DNA from: Tethya wilhelma
Lineage: Eukaryota; Porifera; Demospongiae; Tethyida; Tethyidae
DNA length: 64,000 nucleotides
Direction: 5' to 3'
NCBI GenBank assembly: GCA_964030475.1
Contig: CAXIPT010000006.1
Span: 2,742,234-2,806,233, forward strand
Part shown: positions 11,668-23,602 of the stretch, one piece after another
How positions within the stretch are numbered: position 1 is the first letter of the stretch
Layout of the letters: the number at the start of each line of letters is the position of its first letter
The notes under the pieces: generated by a model
What the model was told of the DNA's origin: nothing
Databases searched by the model: none
The model's input: the letters and a program-made list of their open reading frames with translations, nothing else
Position numbers and translations under genes: made by a program

Positions 11668-13558
11668 TCAGTATGTCGAGAAGTCTCTAATTGAATCCCT
11701 ACTTTGAATTGAGAAGTTTGAAAGGTTCCCTTCATGGTACTGTCTTGGGTTGACAATTCGGTCTGGAAGAGACTCTTCAAGATCCTCTTCCAACTCCCAC
11801 CAGTTGTAGCCTTGTCTCCAAGCTCTGAGCCTCTGAATGAACTCCTTACCCCACTTTCTGTGAGAGACAATCCAGTATATAGCAATACAAATCATGTATA
11901 TTAGAGGAGCAATAGTAAATATCACCGCAAGCACAAAAAAAGCATCTTCCATCCAGATAGCTTTTATTGATGCGGCATTCCCTCCAGCTATTGAACCATA
12001 CAGTAAAGTAAAACAGCTGAGAAATGCTGTGTTGACCTTTGTATAATGAGCTACCTCCTTTTTGAATGGTTGGACAGTTACAAGTAGGAGGACAAACATC
12101 ACCAGAGCAAGTATTGATACTTCAAAGAAAATTGATTCATGAGTTCCTGCATAAATAATTAATCCCACAATTCTAACTAGCAAAAAGAGAGCTGCAAACC
12201 ATCGACAGTCACATGTCCCTGGCTCAGTTCCATCTTTGTAGCATCCCTGGAAGGAGTCAACAAAGGTGTGTAAGATTTGCCACCTGATGGGAAAGCAGTT
12301 GAGAAACTTTTGAAACCAACGAAAAGGGTAAAAAAATAGAACAGCTGTTGGAATGATGATGAATATCAGGAAAACTGTGAGAGCCAGGATAGCATAAGGT
12401 AGGTGTTCCTTTCCAAAGTACTTTATGGTTCCATCATAGAAGAGAACGTAAGAGATTTTATTTGAGTTCAACTCGTAAAGACGAGTTGGAGTTAAAATAT
12501 CAAATGACACACTCAAGAACTTCATATATGATAGTAGGAAAAATGTAGCATAAGCATCGATGACTGATGTGCGACTGTCCCAGTTTCTCCGAAAGAAAGT
12601 GAAAATGAAACGAAATGGCTTCCAAATAAACACCACTACTCTGAAGTTGCGGTCGTGCAGTTCAATCATGATGTAAGATATGATGATAAGGATCAGAGGG
12701 TACACTGCTATACCGTAGTCCAGAGCCAGAGTCTGGAGAGTGGTTGTCTGGAGACAAAGTGTTTCAGGAATCACAGAACGAAAGAAATCTAGATTTGAAA
12801 ACCCATACAAAACTGACTCTGTTCTTATCACTGCAAGTTGTACAGGACGTTTGTAAACTGATTTTAACATAATCCGACTAAATGCTGGCATTGATACTAC
12901 TTGACTAAAGAGCACAAATCCATGTAAATGTGAAGTATTGGCATTGATTTTGAAGAAGAGAACCATAAAATAGAATATAGTGAGAGGACCATATACTATG
13001 AGTATCACGGTACTTCCAAATGTTCTTTGCTCCATCTGGACATGGTACACATTTGAGGTTAAAAGAGTAAGCTGGTAGATAGTGGCTGTCGTTGCACTGT
13101 CCACAGAGTACTCCAACTCTGTTGAGTCCATCACACATGAATTTATTAAGATCACTAATGTTTCTAGGTAAATTATAGTAGACAGGGTCATTGCGCAATC
13201 GTTCATGTCTTTGACAGTTGTAAAAACAAGCACCAAGATATGTTCTATTTTGTTGCTCATCAGTTGTCACACAGAAACAGTCCATGATTGATGAGGACAT
13301 ATTTTGATAGTTACACCCGATTCTTTCACCATGACCCTCTCCACACTTGCAAGAGTTAGTATCAGGACTGCAGTAGAACCATGGTGGACAACCACTGTCA
13401 TCTGTACAATTTAGTGATTTGGATTTCTCCTTTGGAATTGTTTCTAGAAAACTTGAATAATCTTTTCTACGACTTGAATCTGATTCCTTGCTCTGAACCA
13501 GAGTAGTAATTGAGGTTAGTAAGCTAACAGTGATGAGCAAATGTACTGGTGAACTCAT
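11668..13558 (-). pseudogene. Multi-pass membrane protein with Cys-rich ectodomain, one frameshift
   Basis: The start chosen is the ATG at 13558, which opens a clean signal peptide (MSSPVHLLITVSLLTS...). The ectodomain has many cysteines (GCPPWFYCSPDTNSCKCGEG, DCFCVTT, CDGLNRVGVLCGQCNDSHYL, CVPCPDG). About eight hydrophobic segments follow in a different frame (for example VILIVYGPLTIFYFMVLFF, AVYPLILIIISYIM, FFVLAVIFTIAPLIYMICIA), ending near 11668. The two frames overlap at 12905-13260. The switch falls near 13005-13025 and needs removal of one base, or addition of two. The rest is open for over 600 codons, so this is either a very young pseudogene or a base-call error. The fold suggests a receptor-like protein; I do not recognise a named family. 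Confidence 0.7.
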
Positions 13559-13698
13559 TTTTACTTGCCACTCCACAGTCGTTTGATACAGCATGCACAC
13601 TTGAGTCATGTAAGCCAATTAATGCGAGAATAATGCGGAGATCTAGAATTATTAAGCCTCAGCGCGTGCGTAGCACGTGCAGAGGGTTACGGTAGTCG

Positions 13699-13700
<2 letters not shown>

Positions 13701-13730
<30 letters not shown>

Positions 13731-13731
13731 C
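13701..13731. repeat. (TG)n microsatellite
   Basis: A simple repeat in the 5' flank of the minus-strand membrane-protein gene. Between 13620 and 14340 no gene was recognised. Confidence 0.9.
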
Positions 13732-14652
13732 TGTTACTAGATAATCTGAAGAACGGCAGCTCTATGGTCCAAACGGAGGGTACTTACGTTCATGAATCGA
13801 AGTTATCTTGAAATTTTTTGTCTAGCATCTTGGAAAACGCTGTACTTTCTGAGATCTGAGGCTTTTGTGCTTCTCTGAGCGCTTTTTAGCTTCTTAGCTT
13901 CGAGACCACACCTATCACGTGGAGCGTGCGTTATTTAGAAATACAGTGACTGCCTGTGTGCTTGGCTCAGTCGGTCATAGCTCAGTCTGCTCAGTGACAG
14001 TGAGCTTTATACTGGGTATCTCATAAATTATATTTGCTTGAATAGGTATTAAAGTAACTAAGCTAATTCAGTGAGATATCAATTTGGTTGTGTGTTGTTT
14101 TGTATCAATGTCAGAACACAACTGCATTCCTGACTCAGCACTGAGCATTCACTATTGCCACGGCTTTAGACTTGATGGTTGCTTAGCCTCGTTACTGCCA
14201 GATCATGGTGGCATGCCTAGTAACTAAGTTTTGCATTTTGGTACATGCGCTGAGGCTTATGCACCTTGGTGCTTTCATTATCAACAGCTCTGAAAATCCC
14301 ACATTCAAGCGGAAGTACACGCCCATTTGGCCACACCTTTTGTGGTGGGCTTCAACAGCCACAGCCTATCAATGGAGATAGGCTGTGAAATCAACATAAT
14401 TTGTCATTGATGAGTGCACACCCAATCCCTGTGAAAATGGAGGCACAGTGCCACTGATGTGTTTGGTGAGAACCTGTATAAGCTACTGCCAGAGAACAGT
14501 ATGGACACAATTAAGAGGTACAGAAAAGTCCTACATAATATGACATATTGAATGGTAGCACTTTATCACAGTATCACATCCATGGAACATGCATTGTGAC
14601 TCGAAATAATAATGTGCAGCAAAACACTGGTATTATGCCATGTCATGATGAA

Positions 14653-14870
14653 TATCGTAAACGTGGAAATATTGGCGGTACATTAAATTTGGCGATCGTC
14701 TCAGAAATCGCCAAATTTAATGTACCACCAATATTTCATCATACATATTATAATTCTGTGAGTATTCAGTCAATGACCACCAAATTTAAAACTGCCAATA
14801 TTTTTGGTGGAAGCCGCCAGACCAAAATTGCCAAATTAAAATTACCGCCAATATTTCCACGTTTACAGTA
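14653..14870. mobile_element. MITE inside the pseudogene (GTAAACGTGGAAATATTGGC ends)
   Basis: The termini GTAAACGTGGAAATATTGGC and its complement GCCAATATTTCCACGTTTAC lie 218 bases apart. Internal palindromes of AAATTTGGCGATC type are present. The 107-codon open frame across it is a by-product. A degenerate related end lies at about 38645-38700. Confidence 0.75.
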
Positions 14871-16137
14871 AGCCTTAATTATGATAACAATTATAATAGG
14901 CATCTACAGGTCGACTGCAGATCACAATGAGTTTACTAACTTATTAATATTTGTCGTTTTGGTAATAGTATCTATGACTGTTTGTGTACATCACTTTAGG
15001 ATCTGCATGTTGAATTATGATTTGGAGTGTGTCTGTGAACCAGGTTGGAAGGGATAAGTGTGCGACATTAACAAAGACGAATGCATCAATAACACTTGTC
15101 AAAATGGAGCTCAATGCAATGTAAGTTCCATTATCTATACATTAACTGTTGCTATGTGCTATCTGTGCAGCTAGGTTTTGGAATCCAGCTTAAATATCTA
15201 TCTATAGTTTCCGCATGAATCAACAATCACTCCCTTGTCTGTTTCCCCCAGGACTTGATAAACAACTATGCATGAGTGTATCTGTGCACCTGAGTATTGT
15301 GGTGATTCCTATATGAGGAAACTGGTGAGGAATGTTCTCCAGGTTAGTCCCACATCTTTTCATGCATGCATCAGTCATTATCTTAAATCGATTTGTGGTT
15401 TCATAAAAGCCTTGCTAAACTGGTCAATTTATTTTCAGAATTTAATTTAGAAGTGGTATAATAAAAACCTTAATGATCCACGAAATTCATGTAGTACGAT
15501 AAATTTAGTTAGCTTCATTTCTGAGAAAAATACGTAACTTTTCCTTAACTTGGTAGTACTTTCATAATATTGTGTCATATATAGGAGGCTACAACTTGGT
15601 AGTACGTTATATGTCATAGGAGGTTACAAGCCTAGGTGTGGCATGAGTGACCTATACTGTATAGCAGGAAAGTTTTGCTGTGTCACACTTTGGCGGATGG
15701 GTCTAGTTAAATATATTTGTGGTTTAACTTTTGCGGATGAGCTATGTGAGCCCATACGTATGTAGATTATAATTGAAAATTAAGGCTGTCTAGAATAATA
15801 ATTATACCTGTCTTGCATATTAAAAGAATATGATAATTATTAACTTCTTATTATTTTCACATGATATTGTAGCAAATGTCGCTGCACAGAATCAAAATCA
15901 GTTCATCGTGATCGGAGGAGCAGCTGGTGGTGGATTGGTGGTCCTTATCCTCATTGCTCTACTAGTGGTGGCCATTGTGGGGTGTAGAATCAGAAGAAGG
16001 AAACACCAGCTCAAGCATCTTGAGAGCTCTAGAGCTAAGAACAAGACTCGATCTCTGTGCAGTTGATCAATTCCTTCCTTGCACACCTTTGGTATGAGTT
16101 TCTTATGCATATGTATTATTTTACTATCGATTCATCC

Positions 16138-16138
<1 letters not shown>

Positions 16139-16198
<60 letters not shown>
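16139..16198. repeat. (TG)n microsatellite
   Basis: A TG tract of about 60 bases, with a shorter one near 16417-16440. Both sit where the functional paralogue has its own GT tract upstream of the tail exon (1526-1600), so the microsatellite appears to have been copied with the gene. Confidence 0.85.
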
Positions 16199-16200
<2 letters not shown>

Positions 16201-17222
16201 GGGTGTTTCTAAGCAACAGTATTAGTTAAAGAAGTTTATATGCATTTTAAGTGTTTGTATTTGTATTGGGAAGGGTAGTACTACACACTATTGTTTACTT
16301 AGATACATGTGATTGCCTTAAAATACAGTGTAACTTCTAACAAATTGCCTCAAGTGGTAAGTATTCTGGCTTACAGCCCTCATGCTTGCCACTTGAGGCA
16401 AAGCAACTATAATTTGTGTGTGTGTGTGCGTGTGTGTGTATTATCAAATACAAGTATGTACACACGCAAACCTTTTGACCCTAATAGTAACTATTTTGTC
16501 AAAGATTGTGGTGGAAATGGACACCTTAGTCCTGATTAGACAACTACAACATTTATGATGTTCAATTAGGTTGCAATGATGATGAACTAATAACTTTGCC
16601 AACTTTCTTAACCCCTCAGCTGCCAGCAACCAAAGAAATGCCAGCTGGAATGGTTACTAACATGGCATATAATCCAAGCACATATACAGCCAGTGTAGGT
16701 GAAACACTTCAAGGCTTTATGACAATGATCCTCGATATGACTGACCCAGCAAATTTGGATGAAGATGATGATGGCCGTGGCAGTGAGGATGTGTGTGATG
16801 ATATCATGAGCAAAGGAAAAGGTGGCACTGTCCTCACAAAATTAATAAGCTTGCTCAGCGCAAAGATGCTGAAACCGATGACTACATCTAATGGATGCAA
16901 ATTCAAAATTGATGATAACTTTATGTACTTTTTATAAGCTGTAAGATTGCAGATATCTGATTAATAATCTTGTAATTATAATATAATACACTGTAATAGT
17001 GATATGCTGTCAGAGGCTTGGCTTGGTGTAACGACACCTTACCCTATACTAGAACTAGGCCCACCCACTTTATTATTAATTTTGAACACGTGTACCTACT
17101 TCAGCAGCATGGAATCTGCGCATGCTCAGTCCAAATGAGTGGGTAGACCGTGCAGTTTAACAACTTAAAAACAAAACGTATCAACCATACAGTCCCACAA
17201 AGAGATCTACGTACTCGTAAAA

Positions 17223-20200
17223 ATGTTTTCAAGATATAGATTGTCTATCTCTACACTGGCCACTCTCTTTTTGCTGGTTACAGTAAGTACTATACTGGAA
17301 TTATTCATTGTATATACGTCATGTACCTTATTATTATTTTCTATAGTCAGCAGAAGCTGATTACATTTTTCATGTCGAAGCTAACAGTTACCGCAACAAT
17401 GGCGATGACATAGATGATGATTGTTGCGATACCTTCTGCAATGCCTGTGATACTTATTTCATATTCTGTCTTCGTCCCGATGGCACATCATATGATAATA
17501 ATTGGAATAATTGCCCACTGGGGAGATACTACACTGGAGTCTTGGGTGAAGACAGCTTTAACTTTGGTAGACCCATTGCTGCTAATATTCCCAACCCTAT
17601 GCCTTTTACCATTAGTGGCAGTTGGCCAGTAAGTGACAAAACGTAACCGGTCAGTTTACTGACTGGTTACGTTTTGCTTGTCATTATTTTCATACTATGT
17701 TGATGTCAGTGAAGTATTTACATAATTATGATTGTCCAATGTAATAGGGTGTGGTGCAGCTATTTATTGCAATTTATGATCAGGACGATACTTCAAACAA
17801 TGATTTGATAGACCAAATTTATTTCCGAGTCTCCCTTTCTCCCAGTTCATCCTTTACTTCCTATCTCTGGTACAACCAGGGGAGAGGAAATGCTAATATA
17901 CAGCTAAGGTTTCGGATACAATGTTCTCAACACTACTATGGAAGTGACTGTGCTACCTTTTGTCAGCCTCACGACGACTCCACTGGCCACTATACTTGTG
18001 GCCCCAATGGAGAAAAAATGTGTCTTACGGGATGGACTGGTACCACTCGAAATTATGGTTGGTTAGGGAATATTTATGTCCATGACTGTCTCTCCTGCGC
18101 CACCCACTACTATGGTGAAAACTGTGATGTATATTGTGAACCACATGATGATAATGTAAATGGCCACTACACATGTAACAGTAATGGAGATAAAGTGTGC
18201 CGTACAGGATGGACTGGAACAATTCGTACTAGTTGGCTTTTGGGTACCCGCTATGTTCATGATTGTCTCTCCTGTGCTACCTACTACTATGGCACCAACT
18301 GTGATGTATATTGCCAGCCACACGATGATGCAAATGGCCATTACACTTGTAACAGCAATGGAGGAAAAGTGTGTCGTACCGGGTGGGCAGATCCCAGCTC
18401 AGACTGTTTAACTTGTGCCACCAACTATCATGGTACCAACTGTGATACGTATTGTCAGCCACGTGATGACTCCACTGGCCACTACACATGTGATAGTAAT
18501 GGAGCTATAGTCTGCCGTACAGGATGGACTGGCACCAGCACCAACTGTCTCTCTTGTGCTCAGTACTACTATGGAGACAACTGTGATACTTATTGTAGGC
18601 CACGGGATGACTCTACTGGTCACTATACTTGTACTGAGAGTGGGCAGAAGGAGTGTCTTACTGGATGGACTGGACATGTCCATAACTGTCTCTCTTGTGA
18701 TACAAACTACTATGGCACTAACTGCGATGTATTCTGTGAACCACATGACGACTCAACTGGTCATTACACTTGTGGTAGTAATGGACAACGACTCTGTCTT
18801 ACAGGCTGGACTGGAACGTACACATCTACCAATGTATATGTTCACGACTGCTTAAGCTGTGCAAACAACTACTATGGTGTCAGTTGTGATATCTATTGTA
18901 GACCGCATGATGATTCAAATGGACACTATTCATGCAACAGTAATGGAGCTAAAGTGTGCCTCGCAGGATGGACGGACACCAGTACCAATTGTTTAACTTG
19001 TGCTACCCATTACTATGGTGACGACTGTGATGTGTACTGTGAGCCTCGTGACAATCACTTGGGCCACTATACTTGTGATGGTAACGGTGGTAAGGTGTGC
19101 CTTAATGGCTGGTCTGGAAGCACTTGCTTGACCAACATCGATGATTGTGCAGTTAATTTTTGTCACAATGGAGGGACATGTACTGTACGTATGATTATAC
19201 AATGTCATATAATTATTTGTCTTTACTATACTACGTATTTACAGTAAATTAATGAAGGGCCGAGAATTGGAGTGACCTATTCAATAATTATTAAATGTGG
19301 GAAATTACCTGAAAAGCCCAAAAAAATCATTGATCCCTTCTACTAAATGCTCAAACTTCAAAATTATATTTAAAAATCTCCAGCTCTGAAGCAGATAATA
19401 TCTTTAAGCTTATTTTGGGATTAGGTGGTCAACTCAGAGGGTCGTGGGTTAGGCCATTCTGGTTCTCAACTTTTCACCCCTTCAATTATACTTACACTTG
19501 ATTGTACGACTGTCACTAATCTGTGTTGATATTGTGTTTCAACTTTGTACAGGATTTACTAGCTGCTTATAGCTGCACCTGTGTCGTAGGATTTAATGGA
19601 GAGCGCTGTGAGAACAACATCAATGACTGTATCAGAAGTGACCAGTGTCAGAATGGAGGAACGTGTGTGGATGGTGTAAACAGTTACAGTTGTAGTTGTG
19701 TTCTTGGGTTCAATGGAGAACACTGTGAGACTAACATCAATGACTGTATCAGAAGTAACCAATGTCAGAACGGAGGAACATGTGTGGATGGCATAAACAG
19801 TTACAGTTGCATCTGTGTTGATGGATTCAATGGAAGACTCTGTGAAAACAATATAAATGACTGTATCAGAAGTAACCAATGTCAGAATGGAGGAACATGC
19901 GTGGACGGCATAAATACTTATAGTTGCAACTGTGTTCTAGGATTCAATGGAGAACACTGTGAGAACAATATCAATGACTGTACAAGAGCTGATCAGTGTC
20001 AAAATGGAGGAACATGTGTCGATGGTGTTAATAGTTACAGTTGCATCTGTGTTGATGGCTTCAATGGAAACAATTGTGAGAACAATATCAATGACTGTAT
20101 CAGGAGTGACATGTGTCAAAATGGAGGGACATGCGTGGATGGTGTAGACAGCTACAGTTGTAGATGTGTTGTTGGTTTTAATGGAGATCACTGTGAAAAC

Positions 20201-23200
20201 AATATCAATGACTGCACAAGAAGTGATCAATGTCAGAATGGAGGAACGTGTGTGGATGGCATAAACAGTTACAGTTGCAGATGCATTGTTGGCTTCAATG
20301 GAAACAATTGTGAAAACAATATTGATGACTGTATCAGGAGTGATATGTGTCAAAATGGAGGAACATGCGTGGATGGTGTAGACAGCTACAGTTGCAGATG
20401 TGTGGTTGGTTTTAATGGAGTTCACTGTGAAAACAACATCAATGATTGTATCAGAAGTGACCAGTGTCAGAATGGAGGAGCGTGTGTGGATGGCATAAAC
20501 AGTTACAGTTGTAGTTGTGTTCTTGGATTCACCGGAGAGCACTGTGAAAACAATATCAATGACTGTACCGGTAACCAATGTCAGAATGGAGGAACGTGTG
20601 TGGATGGTGTTAACAGTTACAGTTGTAGTTGTGTTCTTGGATTCACCGGAGAACAATGTGAAAACAATATCAATGACTGTACCAGTGACTTTTGTCAGAA
20701 TGGAGGAACGTGTGTGGATGGTTTAAACTCTTACAGCTGCACTTGTGTTCTTGGCTTTAATGGCAACAACTGTGAGACTAACATTAATGACTGTTCCCTA
20801 GGCCTGTGCCAGAATGGAGGAACATGTGTGGATGGTATTAACAGTTACAGCTGTACTTGTGTTGTTGGCTTCGATGGAAATAATTGTGAGAACAACATCA
20901 ATGACTGTGTAACACCTGGCCTATGTCAGAATGGAGGAACATGCGTGGTACGTATGCTCTATTTGTATCATTGCAACAATTGCTCATAATTCAATGTTAT
21001 AGATAATTTTAAAATACTAAATTTAAATCAGATGACATTAATTTTGCTATTTTCAATTTTCAGGATGGAGTAAATAGCTTCTACTGTAGCTGTGTGCATG
21101 GTTTTGCTGGTAACAACTGTCAGACAAATATTGACGAGTGTACTGATAGCCTTTGTCAAAATGGAGGAACTTGTGTAGTAAGTCAGCTTTGTGCAAGCTT
21201 ATAGAATACCATAATTGTTTAAATAATAATAATAATAATAATATTTTGTTTGATGTTAATGTACATACATTTAGGATGAAGTCAATGACTACAGCTGCAG
21301 ATGTGTTACTGGTTTTACTGGAAACAGTTGTGAGACTAACATCAACGACTGCACAAGTATTGATCTGTGTCAGAATGGGGGAATGTGTGTGGATGGTGTT
21401 AACAGTTACAGTTGTAGTTGTGTTCTTGGATTCATCGGAGAACACTGTGAGACTAACATCAATGACTGTACAGAAAGTGACCAATGCCAGAATGGAGGAA
21501 CATGTGTGGATGGTGTTAACAGTTACACCTGTAGTTGTGTTCTTGGGTTCAATGGAGAACACTGTGAGACTAACATCAATGACTGTGTCAGAAGTAACCA
21601 ATGTCAGAATGGAGGAACATGTGTGGATGGTGTTAATAGTTACAGTTGCAACTGTGTTCTTGGATTCGATGGAAGACACTGTGAGAATAATATCAATGAC
21701 TGTACTGGAAGTGCCCTATGTTTGAATGGAGGAACATGTGTGGATGGTGTTAACAGATACAGCTGTAGATGTGTCTTTGGCTTCAATGGAGTGTATTGTG
21801 AAAACAACGTCAATGACTGTACTAGAGATGACTTATGTCAGAATGGAGGAACATGCATTGATGGTGTTAACAGCTATAACTGCAGATGTGTTACTGGTTT
21901 CATTGGACACAGTTGTGAGATAAACATCAATGACTGCACCAGTAATGATCTGTGTCTTAATGGAGGAACATGTGTGGATGGTGTTAACAGTTATAGTTGC
22001 ACTTGCGTTGTTGGCTTTGCCGGAGACAACTGTGAGACCAACATCAATGACTGTACCAGTAATGACCTGTGTCAGAATGGAGGAACATGCGTTGATGGTG
22101 TTAACAGTTACAGTTGCACTTGTGCAGTTGGCTTTGCTGGAGACTACTGTGAGACCAACATCAATGACTGTACCAGTAATGACCTATGTCTAAATGGAGG
22201 AACATGCGTGGATGGTGTTAACAGCTTCAGCTGTAGTTGTGCTGTTGGTTTTAATGGAAACGACTGTGGGAACAATATCAATGACTGTAATAGAGATGAC
22301 CTGTGTTTGAATGGAGGAACATGTGTAGATGGTGTTAATAGTTACAGTTGCAGTTGTATTCTTGGTTTCAATGGAGATAGCTGTGAGAACAATATTAATG
22401 ATTGCACCAGTAATGACCTATGTCAGAATGAAGGAACATGTGTGGATGGTGTTAACGAATACACCTGTGTTTGTGTTTCTGGCTTCAATGGAGATAACTG
22501 TGAGACTAACATCAATGACTGTACAAGCGATGACTTATGTCTAAACGGTGGAACATGTGTGGATGGTGTTAACAGTCACAGTTGCAGTTGCACAGTTGGC
22601 TTCACTGGAGATAACTGTGAGACTAATGTCAATGACTGTACAGGAAATGATCTGTGTTTGAATGGTGGAACGTGTGTGGATGGTGTTAACAGTTACAGTT
22701 GTAGTTGTGTTGTTGGCTTTACTGGAGACAGCTGTGAGACTAACATCAATGATTGTACCAGTAATGACCTGTGTCAGAATGGAGGAACATGCGTGGTACA
22801 TACATAAAAAAATTATGCTTTCAATCTGAGCTCCTTTTATGTATTTATGTATTTGTTGTATTTATTTTTTTCCCCACTGATGTAAAGGATGGTGTTAACC
22901 GTTTCAGCTGTACGTGTACCCATGGTTATATTGGAGCTAGCTGTCAGCTAAGTATTGATGCCTGTAACAGTGACGGAGTGTGCCAAAATGGAGGAACATG
23001 TGTGGTATGTCCATGCATTTTGGTTAAAGTTATTAATAGCCATTTTTGTTTTGTTTTTAATTTTTCTTTCATGGCACATGCAGGGTGATTATGAAAATAA
23101 TGCTCTCCGCTGTGACTGTGTACTGGGCTACACTGGATCTTCTTGCGAGATCAACATTGATGACTGCTCCCGAAGTCCATGCCTCAATGGAGGAACGTGC

Positions 23201-23555
23201 CAGGTAGTCTATTAATTGGAAGATTAATCGCACATTGTGTACCTCCACATTTTTCTGTATACCCTCTGCATGTTGTTTGTTGTGCCTTGTTGTAAACAGG
23301 ATGCATTCCAAGCACTCTTTAGCATGGGTAGTTGGCTGCTTCATTGTGCATGCTTGTATGCTAATATTTTCTACCTGCAGGATGGTGTGGCTGAATATAT
23401 CTGTGAATGTCCTCTTGGGTATACAGACAGTCATTGTAGTACCGACATTGATGAGTGTTCTGCTGAGCCTTGTATGAATGATGGATTGTGTGTTGTAAGT
23501 AATTACAAACGTTTGTTTGCCCATAATTAAGTGCATGTACCATTATTATGTGACT

Positions 23556-23602
<47 letters not shown>

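Larger units (their letters stand above)
14341..16890 (+). pseudogene. Decayed copy of the EGF-receptor 3' half (EGF exons, TM, tail)
   Basis: Pieces appear in gene order. 14341-14465 is an EGF exon like 425-519, with indels. 14998-15120 is an EGF exon like 25497-25610, but carries an in-frame TAA after KG. 15252-15326 is a degenerate version of 25780-25860. 15873-16091 is a membrane exon with GGAAGGGLVVLILIALLVVAIVG and basic RRRKHQ, frame-broken at its end. About 16500-16890 is the tyrosine-tail exon, with [17 protein letters not shown] and [10 protein letters not shown] intact but a stop near 16540, deletions and a late frameshift. Stops and frameshifts in several exons make function unlikely. 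The tail resembles the 1669-2261 gene rather than the DSL gene, so the source was probably that paralogue. Confidence 0.85.

Noticed and set aside
14548..14871. 107-codon plus-strand frame
   Set aside because: It lies almost wholly in an inverted-repeat MITE, and its repeated GGTLNLAIV / KFNVPPIF strings reflect the palindrome.
16309..16937. Functional receptor tail exon
   Set aside because: An early stop, deletions and a late frameshift relative to the 1669-2261 copy indicate a pseudogene.
18025..18855. Alternative frames inside the DSL exon (His/Ser-rich or Met/Val-rich)
   Set aside because: They overlap eight clean DSL units in the main frame and show no domain pattern.
19559..22801. Long minus-strand frames opposite the EGF exons (rich in Thr, Val, Ile)
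   Set aside because: They are antisense shadows of highly repeated EGF codons. The plus strand has matching splice sites and domain structure.
23297..23380. Possible extra exon (ACAG acceptor before GATGCATTCC) in the DSL receptor
   Set aside because: It would insert non-EGF sequence into the repeat series. The CTGCAG acceptor at 23380 gives a perfect 38-codon EGF exon.
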